Assembly (NCBI GenBank): GCA_965223235.1
Contig: CBDCVV010000021.1
Span: 661,316 to 725,315, forward strand
Reading direction: 5' to 3'
DNA: 64,000 bases
From: UBA2589 sp965223235
GTDB taxonomy: Bacteria > Gemmatimonadota > Gemmatimonadetes > Longimicrobiales > Gaopeijiaceae
Shown: in pieces, positions 17,098 to 24,933 of the stretch
How positions within the stretch are numbered: the stretch's first letter is position 1
Layout of the letters: every line of letters begins with the position of its first letter
Position numbers and translations under genes: made by a program
The notes under the pieces: model-generated
What the model saw: only the letters and a program-made list of their open reading frames with translations
Databases searched by the model: none
Told to the model about the DNA's origin: nothing

Positions 17098-17859
17098 TCA
17101 GCTCCCCAACCCGGCTCTCATGCCCATGCGAAGCACATCGCTCTCCACGCTATCGGCGACCAGACCACTCGCTCGGTGCAGAGACTCGACGGTGCCAGCA
17201 TCGGTCCACCACCCTTCGACCAACGAATATCCGAGAGATCCGTCGGCGAGGTATCGATTGTTGACGTCGGTGATCTCCAACTCGCCTCGGTCTGACCGGT
17301 GCAGCGTTCGGATGATCTCGAAGACCCGAGCATCGTATATGTAGCAACCCGTTACGGCGTATCCTGTGGGCGACTTGAGTGGCTTCTCGACAATCTCGGT
17401 GATTACGCCATCGACCACGCTCGCAACACCAAAGCGCTCAGGATCGGACACCTCTTTCAAGAAGATCCAGGCACCTCCTGGGTGCTTCCGATACGACTCG
17501 ATCCCGTCGCGCAGTGGGTTTTGGAAAACGTTGTCTCCCAACAAGACTACCACCGGCTCACCCGCCGCGAAGTGCTCGGCCAGTGCCAGAGCCTCAGCGA
17601 TCCCTCCCTCTCCTTCCTGATACGCGTAGTGGAGATGGCGGAGTCCAAAGTCCTGCCCATTTCTCAGCAGCTTGAGAAAGTCACCCGCGTGATCACCCCC
17701 GGTCACGACCAGGATCTCGGTGATCCCGGCGTGCACCAACTGTTGGAGCGGGTAGTAGATCATCGGCCGGTCGAAGACCGGGAGCAGGTGTTTGTTCGTT
17801 ACGCGGGTCATGGGAAGGAGACGAGTGCCCAGGCCACCAGCCAGCACGACACCCTTCAT
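17098..17859 (-). CDS. rmlA: Glucose-1-phosphate thymidylyltransferase, short form
   Basis: 253 residues from ATG 17859, preceded by GAGAGGGG at good spacing. It activates glucose-1-phosphate with dTTP, the first step of dTDP-rhamnose synthesis. Motifs are LAGGLGTRLLPMT (5-17), NKHLLPVFDRPMIYYPL, LLGDNVF and IVEKPLKSPTGYAVTG. It is about 35-40 residues shorter than the classic E. coli-type RmlA, lacking the C-terminal helical region that forms the allosteric site. The short form is common in some phyla, so this is probably not a truncation. It may therefore lack the usual dTDP-rhamnose feedback. Confidence 0.88.
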   Translation of the reverse strand: MKGVVLAGGLGTRLLPMTRVTNKHLLPVFDRPMIYYPLQQLVHAGITEILVVTGGDHAGDFLKLLRNGQDFGLRHLHYAYQEGEGGIAEALALAEHFAAGEPVVVLLGDNVFQNPLRDGIESYRKHPGGAWIFLKEVSDPERFGVASVVDGVITEIVEKPLKSPTGYAVTGCYIYDARVFEIIRTLHRSDRGELEITDVNNRYLADGSLGYSLVEGWWTDAGTVESLHRASGLVADSVESDVLRMGMRAGLGS

Positions 17860-17872
17860 GGCCGCGCCCCTC

Positions 17873-18652
17873 TCATACCCATTGAGCGAGGGCTGTGCTG
17901 GCGACCCGTGGTCCAGCAGCCAAATAGTTCGGAAATACCGGACTCTCTTGGTTGAAGACCGGAGAGGTTCCATCGAGAAGAGTCACGACGCCTCCGGCTG
18001 CGCGGACCAAAGCGGTACCACCGACGACATCCCATTCGCTCTTCCCGACAACGGTCCACGTCGCCTCTACGAGGCCCGCGGCGACCAGTCCGAGCTTGTA
18101 CGCCACCGAGCCACATGGCTTGACAACGACAGGGGTCTCTTCGAAACGATCCCACTCACCTCGCCGAATCTCCGAACGGCTCGCAAGCACGGTGATGGGA
18201 ACGTCACCGGATGGCTCGGGGTCCACGACCCGCACAGGGCTGCCGTCGAGCGTCACCCCATCCTCCACCGAGCCGAGAACGAGTTGCCCCGTCGCGGGAT
18301 TCAGAATTCCGCCGGCGACCGGCATGCCGCCTTCGAGAAGCCCGATCGAGATGCACCACTCCGGGATGCCCTGGATGAACTCCCGCGTCCCGTCGATCGG
18401 GTCCACGACCCAGACCCGATCACATTCGAGGCGAGCCCGATCGTCGACGGACTCCTCCGACAACCACCCTTCTCCGGCTCGGGGCAGGATTTCCCGGAGA
18501 ACGGCATCTGCGGCCCTATCAGCATCGGTCACAGGGTCGTCCCGAACTGCCTTCACGTCGAAGGCAACTGCTCCCGGTGTGAAGGGCTCGATCGCGGCAG
18601 CAGCCGCGAGTAGACCATCGTGGATGCGGCGGACGTCTTCAGGACGCGTCAT
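17873..18652 (-). CDS. Inositol-monophosphatase-family phosphatase (CysQ-like)
   Basis: 259 residues. The Mg2+-dependent sugar-phosphatase signature is complete: VTDAD (41-45), LSEES (64-68), WVVDPIDGTREF (81-92) and the C-terminal EWDVVGG. The DPIDGT followed by REFIQG is closest to 3'(2'),5'-bisphosphate nucleotidases (CysQ/HAL2), but histidinol-phosphatase or sugar-phosphate activity cannot be excluded. It lies between rmlD and rmlA, 13 bp from the rmlA start. That position suggests a role in nucleotide-sugar supply, or in removing PAP made by a sulfotransferase, although no sulfotransferase gene is visible. Confidence 0.85.
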   Translation of the reverse strand: MTRPEDVRRIHDGLLAAAAAIEPFTPGAVAFDVKAVRDDPVTDADRAADAVLREILPRAGEGWLSEESVDDRARLECDRVWVVDPIDGTREFIQGIPEWCISIGLLEGGMPVAGGILNPATGQLVLGSVEDGVTLDGSPVRVVDPEPSGDVPITVLASRSEIRRGEWDRFEETPVVVKPCGSVAYKLGLVAAGLVEATWTVVGKSEWDVVGGTALVRAAGGVVTLLDGTSPVFNQESPVFPNYLAAGPRVASTALAQWV

Positions 18653-18706
18653 TTAGAATCCTTGGAAGAGCTGTTGCGGGAAGCATGATGGGTCGCGGCC
18701 GCAGCG

Positions 18707-19573
18707 TCATGCCGCGTGGACCTGAAGAAAGCGCTCCAACGCCTCTTCCCAATGCATCATAGCTCGCCCCAACGCCTTCTCCGATTTCTCGAGGTCGAGC
18801 ACCGAGTACGCGGGTCGCGGCGCCGCCGCCCCCCACGCGGCCGATGTCACTCCTTCGACCTCCGCATCGACCCCACTAATCTGAAATGTGGCCCGCGCGA
18901 GTTCCAGCCAGGTGGCGTCGCCACCGTCCGCGACATGCCAGATCCCACTCCGCCCGTCCCGCATTAGGCCCAAGGTGCTTCGGGCGACGTTCGGCGCCCA
19001 CGTGGGTCGCCCGCGTTGGTCGGAAACCACACGGAGGGGCTCACCGCGAGTGCCGCGCGCCAAGATGGCCGGTACGAACCCCCTTCCCCCGGCGCCGTAG
19101 AGCCATCCGGTCCTTACGATGAGTGGACTCTTACCCCATCCGCCCATCGTCCCGAATACGGTCCGAATCGCCTCTTCCCCCGCGAGCTTGGAGCGACCGT
19201 AGACCGAGAGAGGGTTGGGTGTATCTGAGGTGAGGTAGGGAGTGCTCTTCGTTCCATCGAAGACGTAGTCCGAGGATATGTACACCATGCGCACGCCGGA
19301 TTCTGCACACGCCGAGGCGACGTTCGCTGCCCCCGCGACGTTCACCCGGAACGCCTCTCCCTCGTTGGCTTCAGCCCGGTCGACCGCTGTGTACGCAGCA
19401 CAGTGCACCACCCAGTCGGGACGCTCGACCCCAAGGGCTTCACGTATCGGATCCGGATCGGTGATGTCGAGGTCAGCTCGCCCGCGAGCGACCACGTCAT
19501 CACCGAGCTCCTCGGCATCGGTAGCGAAGGCCGAGCCCAAGAGGCCATGAGCCCCCGTGACCAGAATCTTCAT
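18707..19573 (-). CDS. rmlD: dTDP-4-dehydrorhamnose reductase
   Basis: 288 residues from ATG 19573 (MKILVTGAHGLLGSAF), preceded by GGGGGAG. An NADPH-dependent SDR that catalyses the last step of dTDP-L-rhamnose synthesis. Recognisable motifs are the Rossmann GAHGLLG, HCAAYTAVDRAE, YISSDYVFDG and VYGRSKLAGE with the catalytic Tyr/Lys pair. It comes 19 bp after the GT4 gene. With rmlB and rmlA nearby the rhamnose route lacks only the 3,5-epimerase rmlC, which is not in this window. Confidence 0.93.
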   Translation of the reverse strand: MKILVTGAHGLLGSAFATDAEELGDDVVARGRADLDITDPDPIREALGVERPDWVVHCAAYTAVDRAEANEGEAFRVNVAGAANVASACAESGVRMVYISSDYVFDGTKSTPYLTSDTPNPLSVYGRSKLAGEEAIRTVFGTMGGWGKSPLIVRTGWLYGAGGRGFVPAILARGTRGEPLRVVSDQRGRPTWAPNVARSTLGLMRDGRSGIWHVADGGDATWLELARATFQISGVDAEVEGVTSAAWGAAAPRPAYSVLDLEKSEKALGRAMMHWEEALERFLQVHAA

Positions 19574-19592
19574 CCGAACTCCCCCTCCCTCT

Positions 19593-20720
19593 TCACCCGG
19601 CGAGCGAAGCTCGATACAGGTCGCCGAGCCTCTCCACCACATTGCGGACGTCCACCGCATCGGTCACCGTAGCGCCGTGGGCTAGGATCTCCGATCGGAG
19701 GCTCTCGTCTCTAGAGATTCGCACGAGGTCTCCAGCAAAACGCTCGGGAGTCCCGGAGATGACGGGGAGCGACTCGTCCATCTCCTCCGACCACCCTCGA
19801 GTCCCCGCCTGCAGCTTCACAGTCGGTATCCCGGCGGCGATCGCATGGAGACCGAGCCGAGACCACGACGCGGACGGCGTCGCGTCGACCGCCGCATCCG
19901 CCGCCGACCAAATGGGGGCGTCGGCACCGCTTCTCCCCAGAAACACGACCGAGTCGCCCAGCCCCAACTCTTCCGCTTTCCAACGGGTCGAGCCTTCATA
20001 ACGCCCGGAACCGATCACGAACAAACGGAGATCTGGATCCTCTACCCTCGCCAAAGCGAGACCGCCCAGCACGCGGTCCATCGCAGCGCCCGAGTCGAAA
20101 TTCGAAAGGAGGACGACTGCCGCGTGCTGCTCTTCGAGACCGATCAATCGGCGGGCCGACGTGCGGTCATTGCGAGCGACGCTCTCACGGACAGCCACTA
20201 CATCGAGCGAGGTCGGCATCACGTCCACGTGGCCATCCGCGGCGCCGTAGGCTCGGATCGCCAGTCCTCGACTCCCGTCGTTTGGCACCACAAAGCGAGT
20301 TCTATGACGCCTTCTGGCACGGCGCTCTAGCTGTTGAAGGACCCGGCCGCGAAGATCTTTTTCGTGGTTCGGCGGTCGGGTCACGCTCCGTACGATGGCC
20401 ACGTCCGCAGGGGCAGCGAGTTGGGCCACCGCCCCACCCCAGGACCCAAAGCCGTGCACCACATGGACGCCAGTCTTACGAATGAGGTCGCGAACCTTCG
20501 ATACCGCCCGCCATGCACCGAACGGACCTACGAGCCCCAACGAATGGGTGGTAACCTTCATCTCCCTCAGCCGGTCGCGAAGATCTTCCTGGCCCCCGAG
20601 GGCGACGACCCTGGGATCGAACGCGGACCTCGGCAAACGCCCCAGAATTGCCAAGATCTCCTCGCCGAGATCGTTGGCAGCAAGAGATCCCATCACATAG
20701 AGGACGCGTGGTCGGCTCAT
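19593..20720 (-). CDS. Divergent GT4-like glycosyltransferase lacking the E-x7-E pair
   Basis: 375 residues with the overall GT-B layout: an N-terminal half beginning RPRVLYVMGSLAAND and a C-terminal half with VVLLSNFDSGAAMDRVL, LFVIGSGRYEG and FLGRSGADAPIWSAADAAV. The segment that normally reads PSxxEGxxxxxxEAMA is here ATPSASWSRLGLHAIAAGIP: both glutamates of the E-x7-E motif are missing. It may use another catalytic arrangement, act as a partner protein, or be inactive. It heads the rmlD-IMPase-rmlA-rmlB run. Confidence 0.7.
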   Translation of the reverse strand: MSRPRVLYVMGSLAANDLGEEILAILGRLPRSAFDPRVVALGGQEDLRDRLREMKVTTHSLGLVGPFGAWRAVSKVRDLIRKTGVHVVHGFGSWGGAVAQLAAPADVAIVRSVTRPPNHEKDLRGRVLQQLERRARRRHRTRFVVPNDGSRGLAIRAYGAADGHVDVMPTSLDVVAVRESVARNDRTSARRLIGLEEQHAAVVLLSNFDSGAAMDRVLGGLALARVEDPDLRLFVIGSGRYEGSTRWKAEELGLGDSVVFLGRSGADAPIWSAADAAVDATPSASWSRLGLHAIAAGIPTVKLQAGTRGWSEEMDESLPVISGTPERFAGDLVRISRDESLRSEILAHGATVTDAVDVRNVVERLGDLYRASLAG

Positions 20721-20847
20721 CTAGGGCGTCGTGAAAGAGAAGTCGGGACAGGGCATGGACCGTAGCTCGATGCGAGCAAGATACACAATCGGGCCACCGA
20801 TCGCCGCAGACTCCAACGCGCTACCTCACCCCACCATGATCAACGAG

Positions 20848-20884
20848 AGAGGCCCTCCAGGTGTGACACACCCGAAGGGCCTCT
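20848..20884 (-). terminator. Hairpin terminator after rpmB
   Basis: A 9-bp perfect stem (arms 20848-20856 and 20876-20884) encloses a second nested stem (GGTGTG/CACACC), giving a long hairpin 32 bp beyond the rpmB stop. On the minus strand the downstream bases are only moderately T-rich (CTCTCGTT); on the plus strand TTT follows. It probably ends the ribosomal superoperon and may work in both directions. The remainder of the 195-bp gap (20721-20915) shows no gene. Confidence 0.65.
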
Positions 20885-20915
20885 TTCCTATCCGCAGGTC
20901 TCTGCGTCGCCGACT

Positions 20916-21131
20916 CTATCCGGTCGTTACCGCCACGGGCGGAGCCTTGGCAACCTTACCGGCACCGATGCACCGCGTGCACACCCGTACCCTCCGGCGT
21001 TGGCCTGCGTCATCCACGATCTTCACGGTCTGGAGGTTCGGGAGCCAGCGCCGCCGAGTCTTGTTGTGTGCGTGGCTGACATTATTCCCGGAAGCGGGCC
21101 TTTTGCCGCACGCGTAGCACACGCGAGCCAT
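20916..21131 (-). CDS. rpmB: 50S ribosomal protein L28
   Basis: 71 residues, MARVCYACGKRPASGNNVSHAHNKTRRRW. L28 binds 23S rRNA near the E site. Two Cys pairs (CYAC and CTRC) mark the zinc-binding form. It is the final gene of the long leftward ribosomal run, 50 bp after the small membrane protein and just before a hairpin terminator. In many bacteria rpmB is paired with rpmG; here rpmG is 35 kb away. Confidence 0.95.
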   Translation of the reverse strand: MARVCYACGKRPASGNNVSHAHNKTRRRWLPNLQTVKIVDDAGQRRRVRVCTRCIGAGKVAKAPPVAVTTG

Positions 21132-21181
21132 CTGCTTACGTCCTGTTAGTTCTGGAAAACGTCTGTAACGAAAGGGCGACC

Positions 21182-21733
21182 CTAGGAGCCCGAGTCCGCC
21201 CCACCCGATCCGCCACCCACCATCTCGACATCTTCAGCAAGGAGATAGTGCGTCGCGAACTCTGCAATGATTCGGTCGTTCTCGGTGATGGTCTCCGCCG
21301 TCATCCAACCGTCGATCACCGCGACATCCATCGCGGTCATTTCACCCGTGACGTTGACGATGTCGCCCTGAGCGGCGGTCGCACCCTCGGCCAGCTGAGC
21401 GTCGGACCAGACCACGAGAAACGGCCCACTCGGAGTGTTCAGCCAGAAGCCCTGCGTACCGAGCATGCTCGCGACCTCGAACCCGGCGCCCCGGACTCTC
21501 TGACCCAGGTAGTCATCGGCATTGAAGCCACCGGGAACATCTCCGAGAGCCACATCGGGTGCCGCATTCGCATCGGGCTCTTCGATCGTCTCTTCCACGA
21601 CCTCGCGAGCCGCACGCTCTGCGTCAGCCTGATCGCTAAGCCAGTACATGAACCCGCCGATCACCGCGAACGCGATGATCATCAGGAACATTCCCGGGTC
21701 GGCGGCACCCCGCCGCGAAGCCTTGCTCGGCAT
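21182..21733 (-). CDS. Membrane-anchored protein of unknown function
   Basis: 183 residues. The start ATG at 21733 has GAGG at 9 bases; in-frame ATGs at 21739 and 21751 are alternatives. One transmembrane helix (about 14-30, MFLMIIAFAVIGGFMYWL) is followed by an acidic, probably periplasmic stretch rich in Glu/Ala and a folded domain of about 100 residues. That domain (SMLGTQGFWLNTPSGPFLVVW, QGDIVNVTGEMTAMD) has the alternating strands of a small OB-like beta barrel and ends in a Gly/Ser/Asp tail. I do not recognise a named family. Its place between rplQ and rpmB suggests co-expression with ribosomal proteins. Confidence 0.7.
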   Translation of the reverse strand: MPSKASRRGAADPGMFLMIIAFAVIGGFMYWLSDQADAERAAREVVEETIEEPDANAAPDVALGDVPGGFNADDYLGQRVRGAGFEVASMLGTQGFWLNTPSGPFLVVWSDAQLAEGATAAQGDIVNVTGEMTAMDVAVIDGWMTAETITENDRIIAEFATHYLLAEDVEMVGGGSGGADSGS

Positions 21734-21782
21734 ATCCATCGTCCTCTTCATGGGGTAGGCGATCCGTCCTAAGCGCGAGAAC

Positions 21783-22136
21783 TTAACCGACCAACTCGAT
21801 GAGCGACATCTCTGCCGCATCACCCTTTCGATTGCCCAGCTTCAGCACTCGAGTGTACCCGCCGGGCCGCTCGGCATATCGGGGCGCGATCTCATTGAAC
21901 AGCTTCGCCAAGACATCACGATCCTGGATTTTGGCAGCAGCCAAGCGTCGAGCATGCACGTCGTTCCGACGCGCCAGCGTGATCAGCCGTTCAGCGAAGG
22001 GCCTGAGCTCCTTCGCTTTCGCGGTCGTGGTCTCGATGCGCTCGTGGCGGAACAGCGCCGTCGCCATATTCCGAAGCGTCGCCTTCCGATGGCTCCGGGT
22101 GCGCGATAGCTGTCTGCCCTTCTTACGGTGACGCAC
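21783..22136 (-). CDS. rplQ: 50S ribosomal protein L17
   Basis: 117 residues from a GTG at 22136 (MRHRKKGRQLSRTRSHRKATLRNMATAL), four bases after the rpoA stop; the frame upstream lies within rpoA. L17 binds 23S rRNA near the exit tunnel. The sequence aligns along the whole usual length, with the conserved RIETTTAKAKELRPFAERLITLAR. It is the standard last gene of the alpha operon. Confidence 0.96.
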   Translation of the reverse strand: MRHRKKGRQLSRTRSHRKATLRNMATALFRHERIETTTAKAKELRPFAERLITLARRNDVHARRLAAAKIQDRDVLAKLFNEIAPRYAERPGGYTRVLKLGNRKGDAAEMSLIELVG

Positions 22137-22140
22137 GGTC

Positions 22141-23184
22141 TTACTCCTCGCCTCCCGCGGCGGCCTGAGCCTCATCCTCCACGAAGAAGAGGCGTCCGTC
22201 CTCGCCTTCCTCTAACTGCATGCCGAAACGAAGGCTGTGCTCCTCGAGGAAGTCGGAGATCTCCTTCAACGATTTCTTTCCAAAGTTCTCGATCTGCAGC
22301 ATCGACTCCTCGGTCCGTTGGACCAGGTCGCCGAGAGAGCTGATGTTCTCTTTCTGGAGCGAGTTCCGCGAGCGCACCGACAGCTCTGCGAGGTCCTCGA
22401 TCGGACGTTCGAAGAGGTCTTGGAGGCGCTCGGGCACAGGCGAGGCGCCCGGAGGAGATACCTCCGGAATGCCGCCCTCACCGAAGTAGAGCATGTACTC
22501 CAGGTGCTTCCGGACGAGCTCTGCTCCGTACGCCACTGCGTCCTCAGGGTCAATCGACCCGTCGGTCTCGATCTGCAGCGTGAGGCGATCGAAGTCCGTC
22601 CTCTGACCCACGCGGGTCTCCTCGACGGCGAAGTTCGCGCGGCGCACCGGGTTATAGATCGAGTCGATCCGCACGAGATCGACCGGAGCCCCCCGCGGAA
22701 TCGGATGGGCGTCGGCGAGAACAAAGCCCCGACCCTTGTTCACGTAGAACTCGACGTGAACGGAACGATCCTCTTGCAGCGTGAAGAGGTGGTGGTCGCC
22801 GTCCACGACTTCGGCGCCCGCCGTAGCCTGGATCATCGACGCGGTCACCGGTCCGGCCTTCTCGAGACTCATCTGGAGAACGACGTCGTCGACATCGTCG
22901 TCGAGCTGGATGACCAGGCTCTTCAAGTTCGCGATGACCTGGTGTACATCCTCGACGACGCCCTGAATCGTCTGGTGCTCATGCACGACCCCATCGATCC
23001 GGAACGCCCACACCGCAGAGCCGCGGAGCGACGAAAGCAGTACCCTGCGAACCGAGTTGCCGAGCGTGTGGCCGAATCCGCGTTCAAGCGGCTCGATCAC
23101 GAACTGAGCCGACCGTGCGCCTTCCCGCGCGTCGACGTTCTCGACGCGCTCGGGCAGCACCAATCCGGTCAGATCTAATTCCAC
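22141..23184 (-). CDS. rpoA: RNA polymerase subunit alpha
   Basis: 347 residues from a GTG. The N-terminal dimerisation domain (about 1-235) carries ERGFGHTLGNSVRRVLLSSLRG, the segment that contacts beta and beta-prime. The C-terminal domain (about 260-325) has the helix-hairpin-helix fold that binds UP elements and activators (ENISSLGDLVQRTEESMLQI, FGKKSLKEI). An acidic Glu/Ala tail follows. It is the next-to-last gene of the alpha operon, 63 bp after rpsD. Confidence 0.98.
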   Translation of the reverse strand: MELDLTGLVLPERVENVDAREGARSAQFVIEPLERGFGHTLGNSVRRVLLSSLRGSAVWAFRIDGVVHEHQTIQGVVEDVHQVIANLKSLVIQLDDDVDDVVLQMSLEKAGPVTASMIQATAGAEVVDGDHHLFTLQEDRSVHVEFYVNKGRGFVLADAHPIPRGAPVDLVRIDSIYNPVRRANFAVEETRVGQRTDFDRLTLQIETDGSIDPEDAVAYGAELVRKHLEYMLYFGEGGIPEVSPPGASPVPERLQDLFERPIEDLAELSVRSRNSLQKENISSLGDLVQRTEESMLQIENFGKKSLKEISDFLEEHSLRFGMQLEEGEDGRLFFVEDEAQAAAGGEE

Positions 23185-23247
23185 GTTGTCCTCCTGAGTG
23201 CACCGATTGATGCCCCTGGACCCTTGTACGGGTTCGGGCAGTGGTGA

Positions 23248-23883
23248 TTACTTCGAGTACAGCTCCACGATGAGCTGCTCCTGAATCGAGCTGTCGACAT
23301 CCGTCCGCATTGGCGCCCGGATCATCCGCCCGACTCGCTGTTTGTCGTCGAGCGCCAACCATTCGGGCAGCTTCTGACGAGTCCTCGCTTCGAGAGCTGC
23401 TTCGATTGGCACGATATTCTTCGACTTCGCCTTGACCGAAATCTCGTCACCGGGCCGAACCCGGAACGACGGGACATCCACGGTACGCCCGTTGACCTCA
23501 ACGTGCCGATGGCGCACCAGCTGTCTCGACTGGTTGCGGCTCTGAGCAAAGCCCATCCGGAAAACGATGTTGTCGAGGCGTGATTCCAACGCGACCAGAA
23601 GGTTGTCTCCCGTCACGCCCGGAATGTGGTTCGCGTACTCGAACAAGCTCCGGAACTGTTTCTCTTGCAGGCCGTAGATCCGCTTGACCTTCTGCTTCTC
23701 GCGGAGCTGGACGGCGTAGTCCGACTGTTTGCGACGGCGAGCCTGCGCCGGCCCGTGCTGCCCCGGGGGATAGGCCCGGCGTTCGATGGGGCATTTGTCC
23801 GTGTAGCACTTCTGCCCCTTGAGGAAGAGCTTCCCACCTTCTCTGCGGCAGAGCTTGCAGACCGGTCCCGTATAGCGAGCCAT
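23248..23883 (-). CDS. rpsD: 30S ribosomal protein S4, zinc form
   Basis: 211 residues. S4 nucleates assembly of the 30S 5' domain and is a translational repressor of the alpha operon in some bacteria. Cys9, Cys12, Cys26 and Cys31 (CKLC ... CYTDKC) form the zinc site present in C+ type S4. The S4 RNA-binding domain is at about 98-160 (SRLDNIVFRMGFAQSRNQSRQLVRHRHVEVNG). It lies two bases after the rpsK stop. Confidence 0.98.
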   Translation of the reverse strand: MARYTGPVCKLCRREGGKLFLKGQKCYTDKCPIERRAYPPGQHGPAQARRRKQSDYAVQLREKQKVKRIYGLQEKQFRSLFEYANHIPGVTGDNLLVALESRLDNIVFRMGFAQSRNQSRQLVRHRHVEVNGRTVDVPSFRVRPGDEISVKAKSKNIVPIEAALEARTRQKLPEWLALDDKQRVGRMIRAPMRTDVDSSIQEQLIVELYSK

Positions 23884-23885
23884 TG

Positions 23886-24275
23886 TCAGACCCTTCGCTT
23901 CTTAGGTGGGCGGCAACCGTTGTGCGGCAGCGGAGTCACGTCGAGGATCGATTTGATGAAAAGACCGGCTGACGCGAGCGCCTGGATCGCGGATTCGCGG
24001 CCAGATCCCGGCCCTTGAACCCGTACGTCGACTCGTTTCACACCCATCGATGCGGCTTCCCGGCCGACCTGCTCGCCGGCCACCGTCGCGGCAAATGGCG
24101 TCGACTTCTTCGAGCCCTTGAACCCCGCCTTCCCCGCGCTCGCCCACGCGACCGTGTTCCCGGCGTTGTCCGTGATCGTAATCACGGTGTTATTGAAGGT
24201 CGCCTTGATGTGCGCGACGCCCTCGGCTTCGACAACCTTCTTCGAGCGTTTGGGGCGAGTGCTAGGATTGGCCAC
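23886..24275 (-). CDS. rpsK: 30S ribosomal protein S11
   Basis: 129 residues from a GTG. S11 lines the mRNA exit on the 30S platform. The conserved core HIKATFNNTVITITDNAGN and the C-terminal DVTPLPHNGCRPPKKRRV are intact. It follows rpsM after an 87-bp spacer, wider than most junctions in this operon. Confidence 0.98.
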   Translation of the reverse strand: MANPSTRPKRSKKVVEAEGVAHIKATFNNTVITITDNAGNTVAWASAGKAGFKGSKKSTPFAATVAGEQVGREAASMGVKRVDVRVQGPGSGRESAIQALASAGLFIKSILDVTPLPHNGCRPPKKRRV

Positions 24276-24362
24276 GTGCTTCGTTCCTCTTTGCTACGAC
24301 GACTGGCGATGAATGGATCACCGCGACCACCTCGATGTGGCGCGGCGGTGCGGACAGCGAGC

Positions 24363-24743
24363 TTACTTCTTCGGCGGCGCCTTCTTGCCGGCGATCGCCC
24401 GCTTCTTGCCCTTGTGCGTGCGAGCGTTGGTATGTGTCCGCTGCCCGCGCACCGGAAGGCCGCGCCGATGGCGCAGTCCCCGATAGCACCCGATGTCCAT
24501 TAGGCGCTTGATGTTCATGGAACGCTCGGTCCTCAACGCTCCTTCGACCTTGTAGTTCCCCTCGATCTGACGACGAAGTCGATTCACATCGTCGTCATCC
24601 AAATCTTGAGTGCGGCGATCGGCGTCCACACCACACGCGGAGATAATCTCCTTCGCCCGGGTTGGTCCGATTCCGTAGATGTACGTCAAGGCGATCTCGA
24701 TTCGCTTGCCTCTGGGCAAGTCGACGCCGGCGATACGTGCCAT
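24363..24743 (-). CDS. rpsM: 30S ribosomal protein S13
   Basis: 126 residues. S13 sits in the 30S head and contacts the P-site tRNA and L5. Core motifs include ARIAGVDLPRGKRIEIALTYIYGIG and the C-terminal GLPVRGQRTHTNARTHKGKK, followed by a Lys-rich tail. It comes 12 bp after rpmJ. Confidence 0.98.
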   Translation of the reverse strand: MARIAGVDLPRGKRIEIALTYIYGIGPTRAKEIISACGVDADRRTQDLDDDDVNRLRRQIEGNYKVEGALRTERSMNIKRLMDIGCYRGLRHRRGLPVRGQRTHTNARTHKGKKRAIAGKKAPPKK

Positions 24744-24755
24744 ACGCGCTTCTTC

Positions 24756-24872
24756 CTAGCCTTGACGCTGTTTGTGCTTGGGATTCCGCGAGCAGATCAC
24801 CCGAACGACACCTTTGCGTCGGATGACTTTGCAGTGCTCACAGATTGGCTTGACGCTGCTTCTGACCTTCAC
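24756..24872 (-). CDS. rpmJ: 50S ribosomal protein L36
   Basis: 38 residues, read directly from a GTG at 24872: VKVRSSVKPICEHCKVIRR, then VICSRNPKHKQRQG. The zinc ligands Cys11, Cys14, Cys27 and His33 mark the C+ form. L36 binds 23S rRNA in the 50S core. It lies between map and rpsM as in most bacteria, but the infA gene usually found between map and rpmJ is absent; only 61 bp separate them. Confidence 0.95.
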   Translation of the reverse strand: MKVRSSVKPICEHCKVIRRKGVVRVICSRNPKHKQRQG

Positions 24873-24933
24873 GATATGCCCCTACATCCGTTTGTAGCAG
24901 AGCTTGGAAGTATAACCAGGCCCCATGGTCCCT

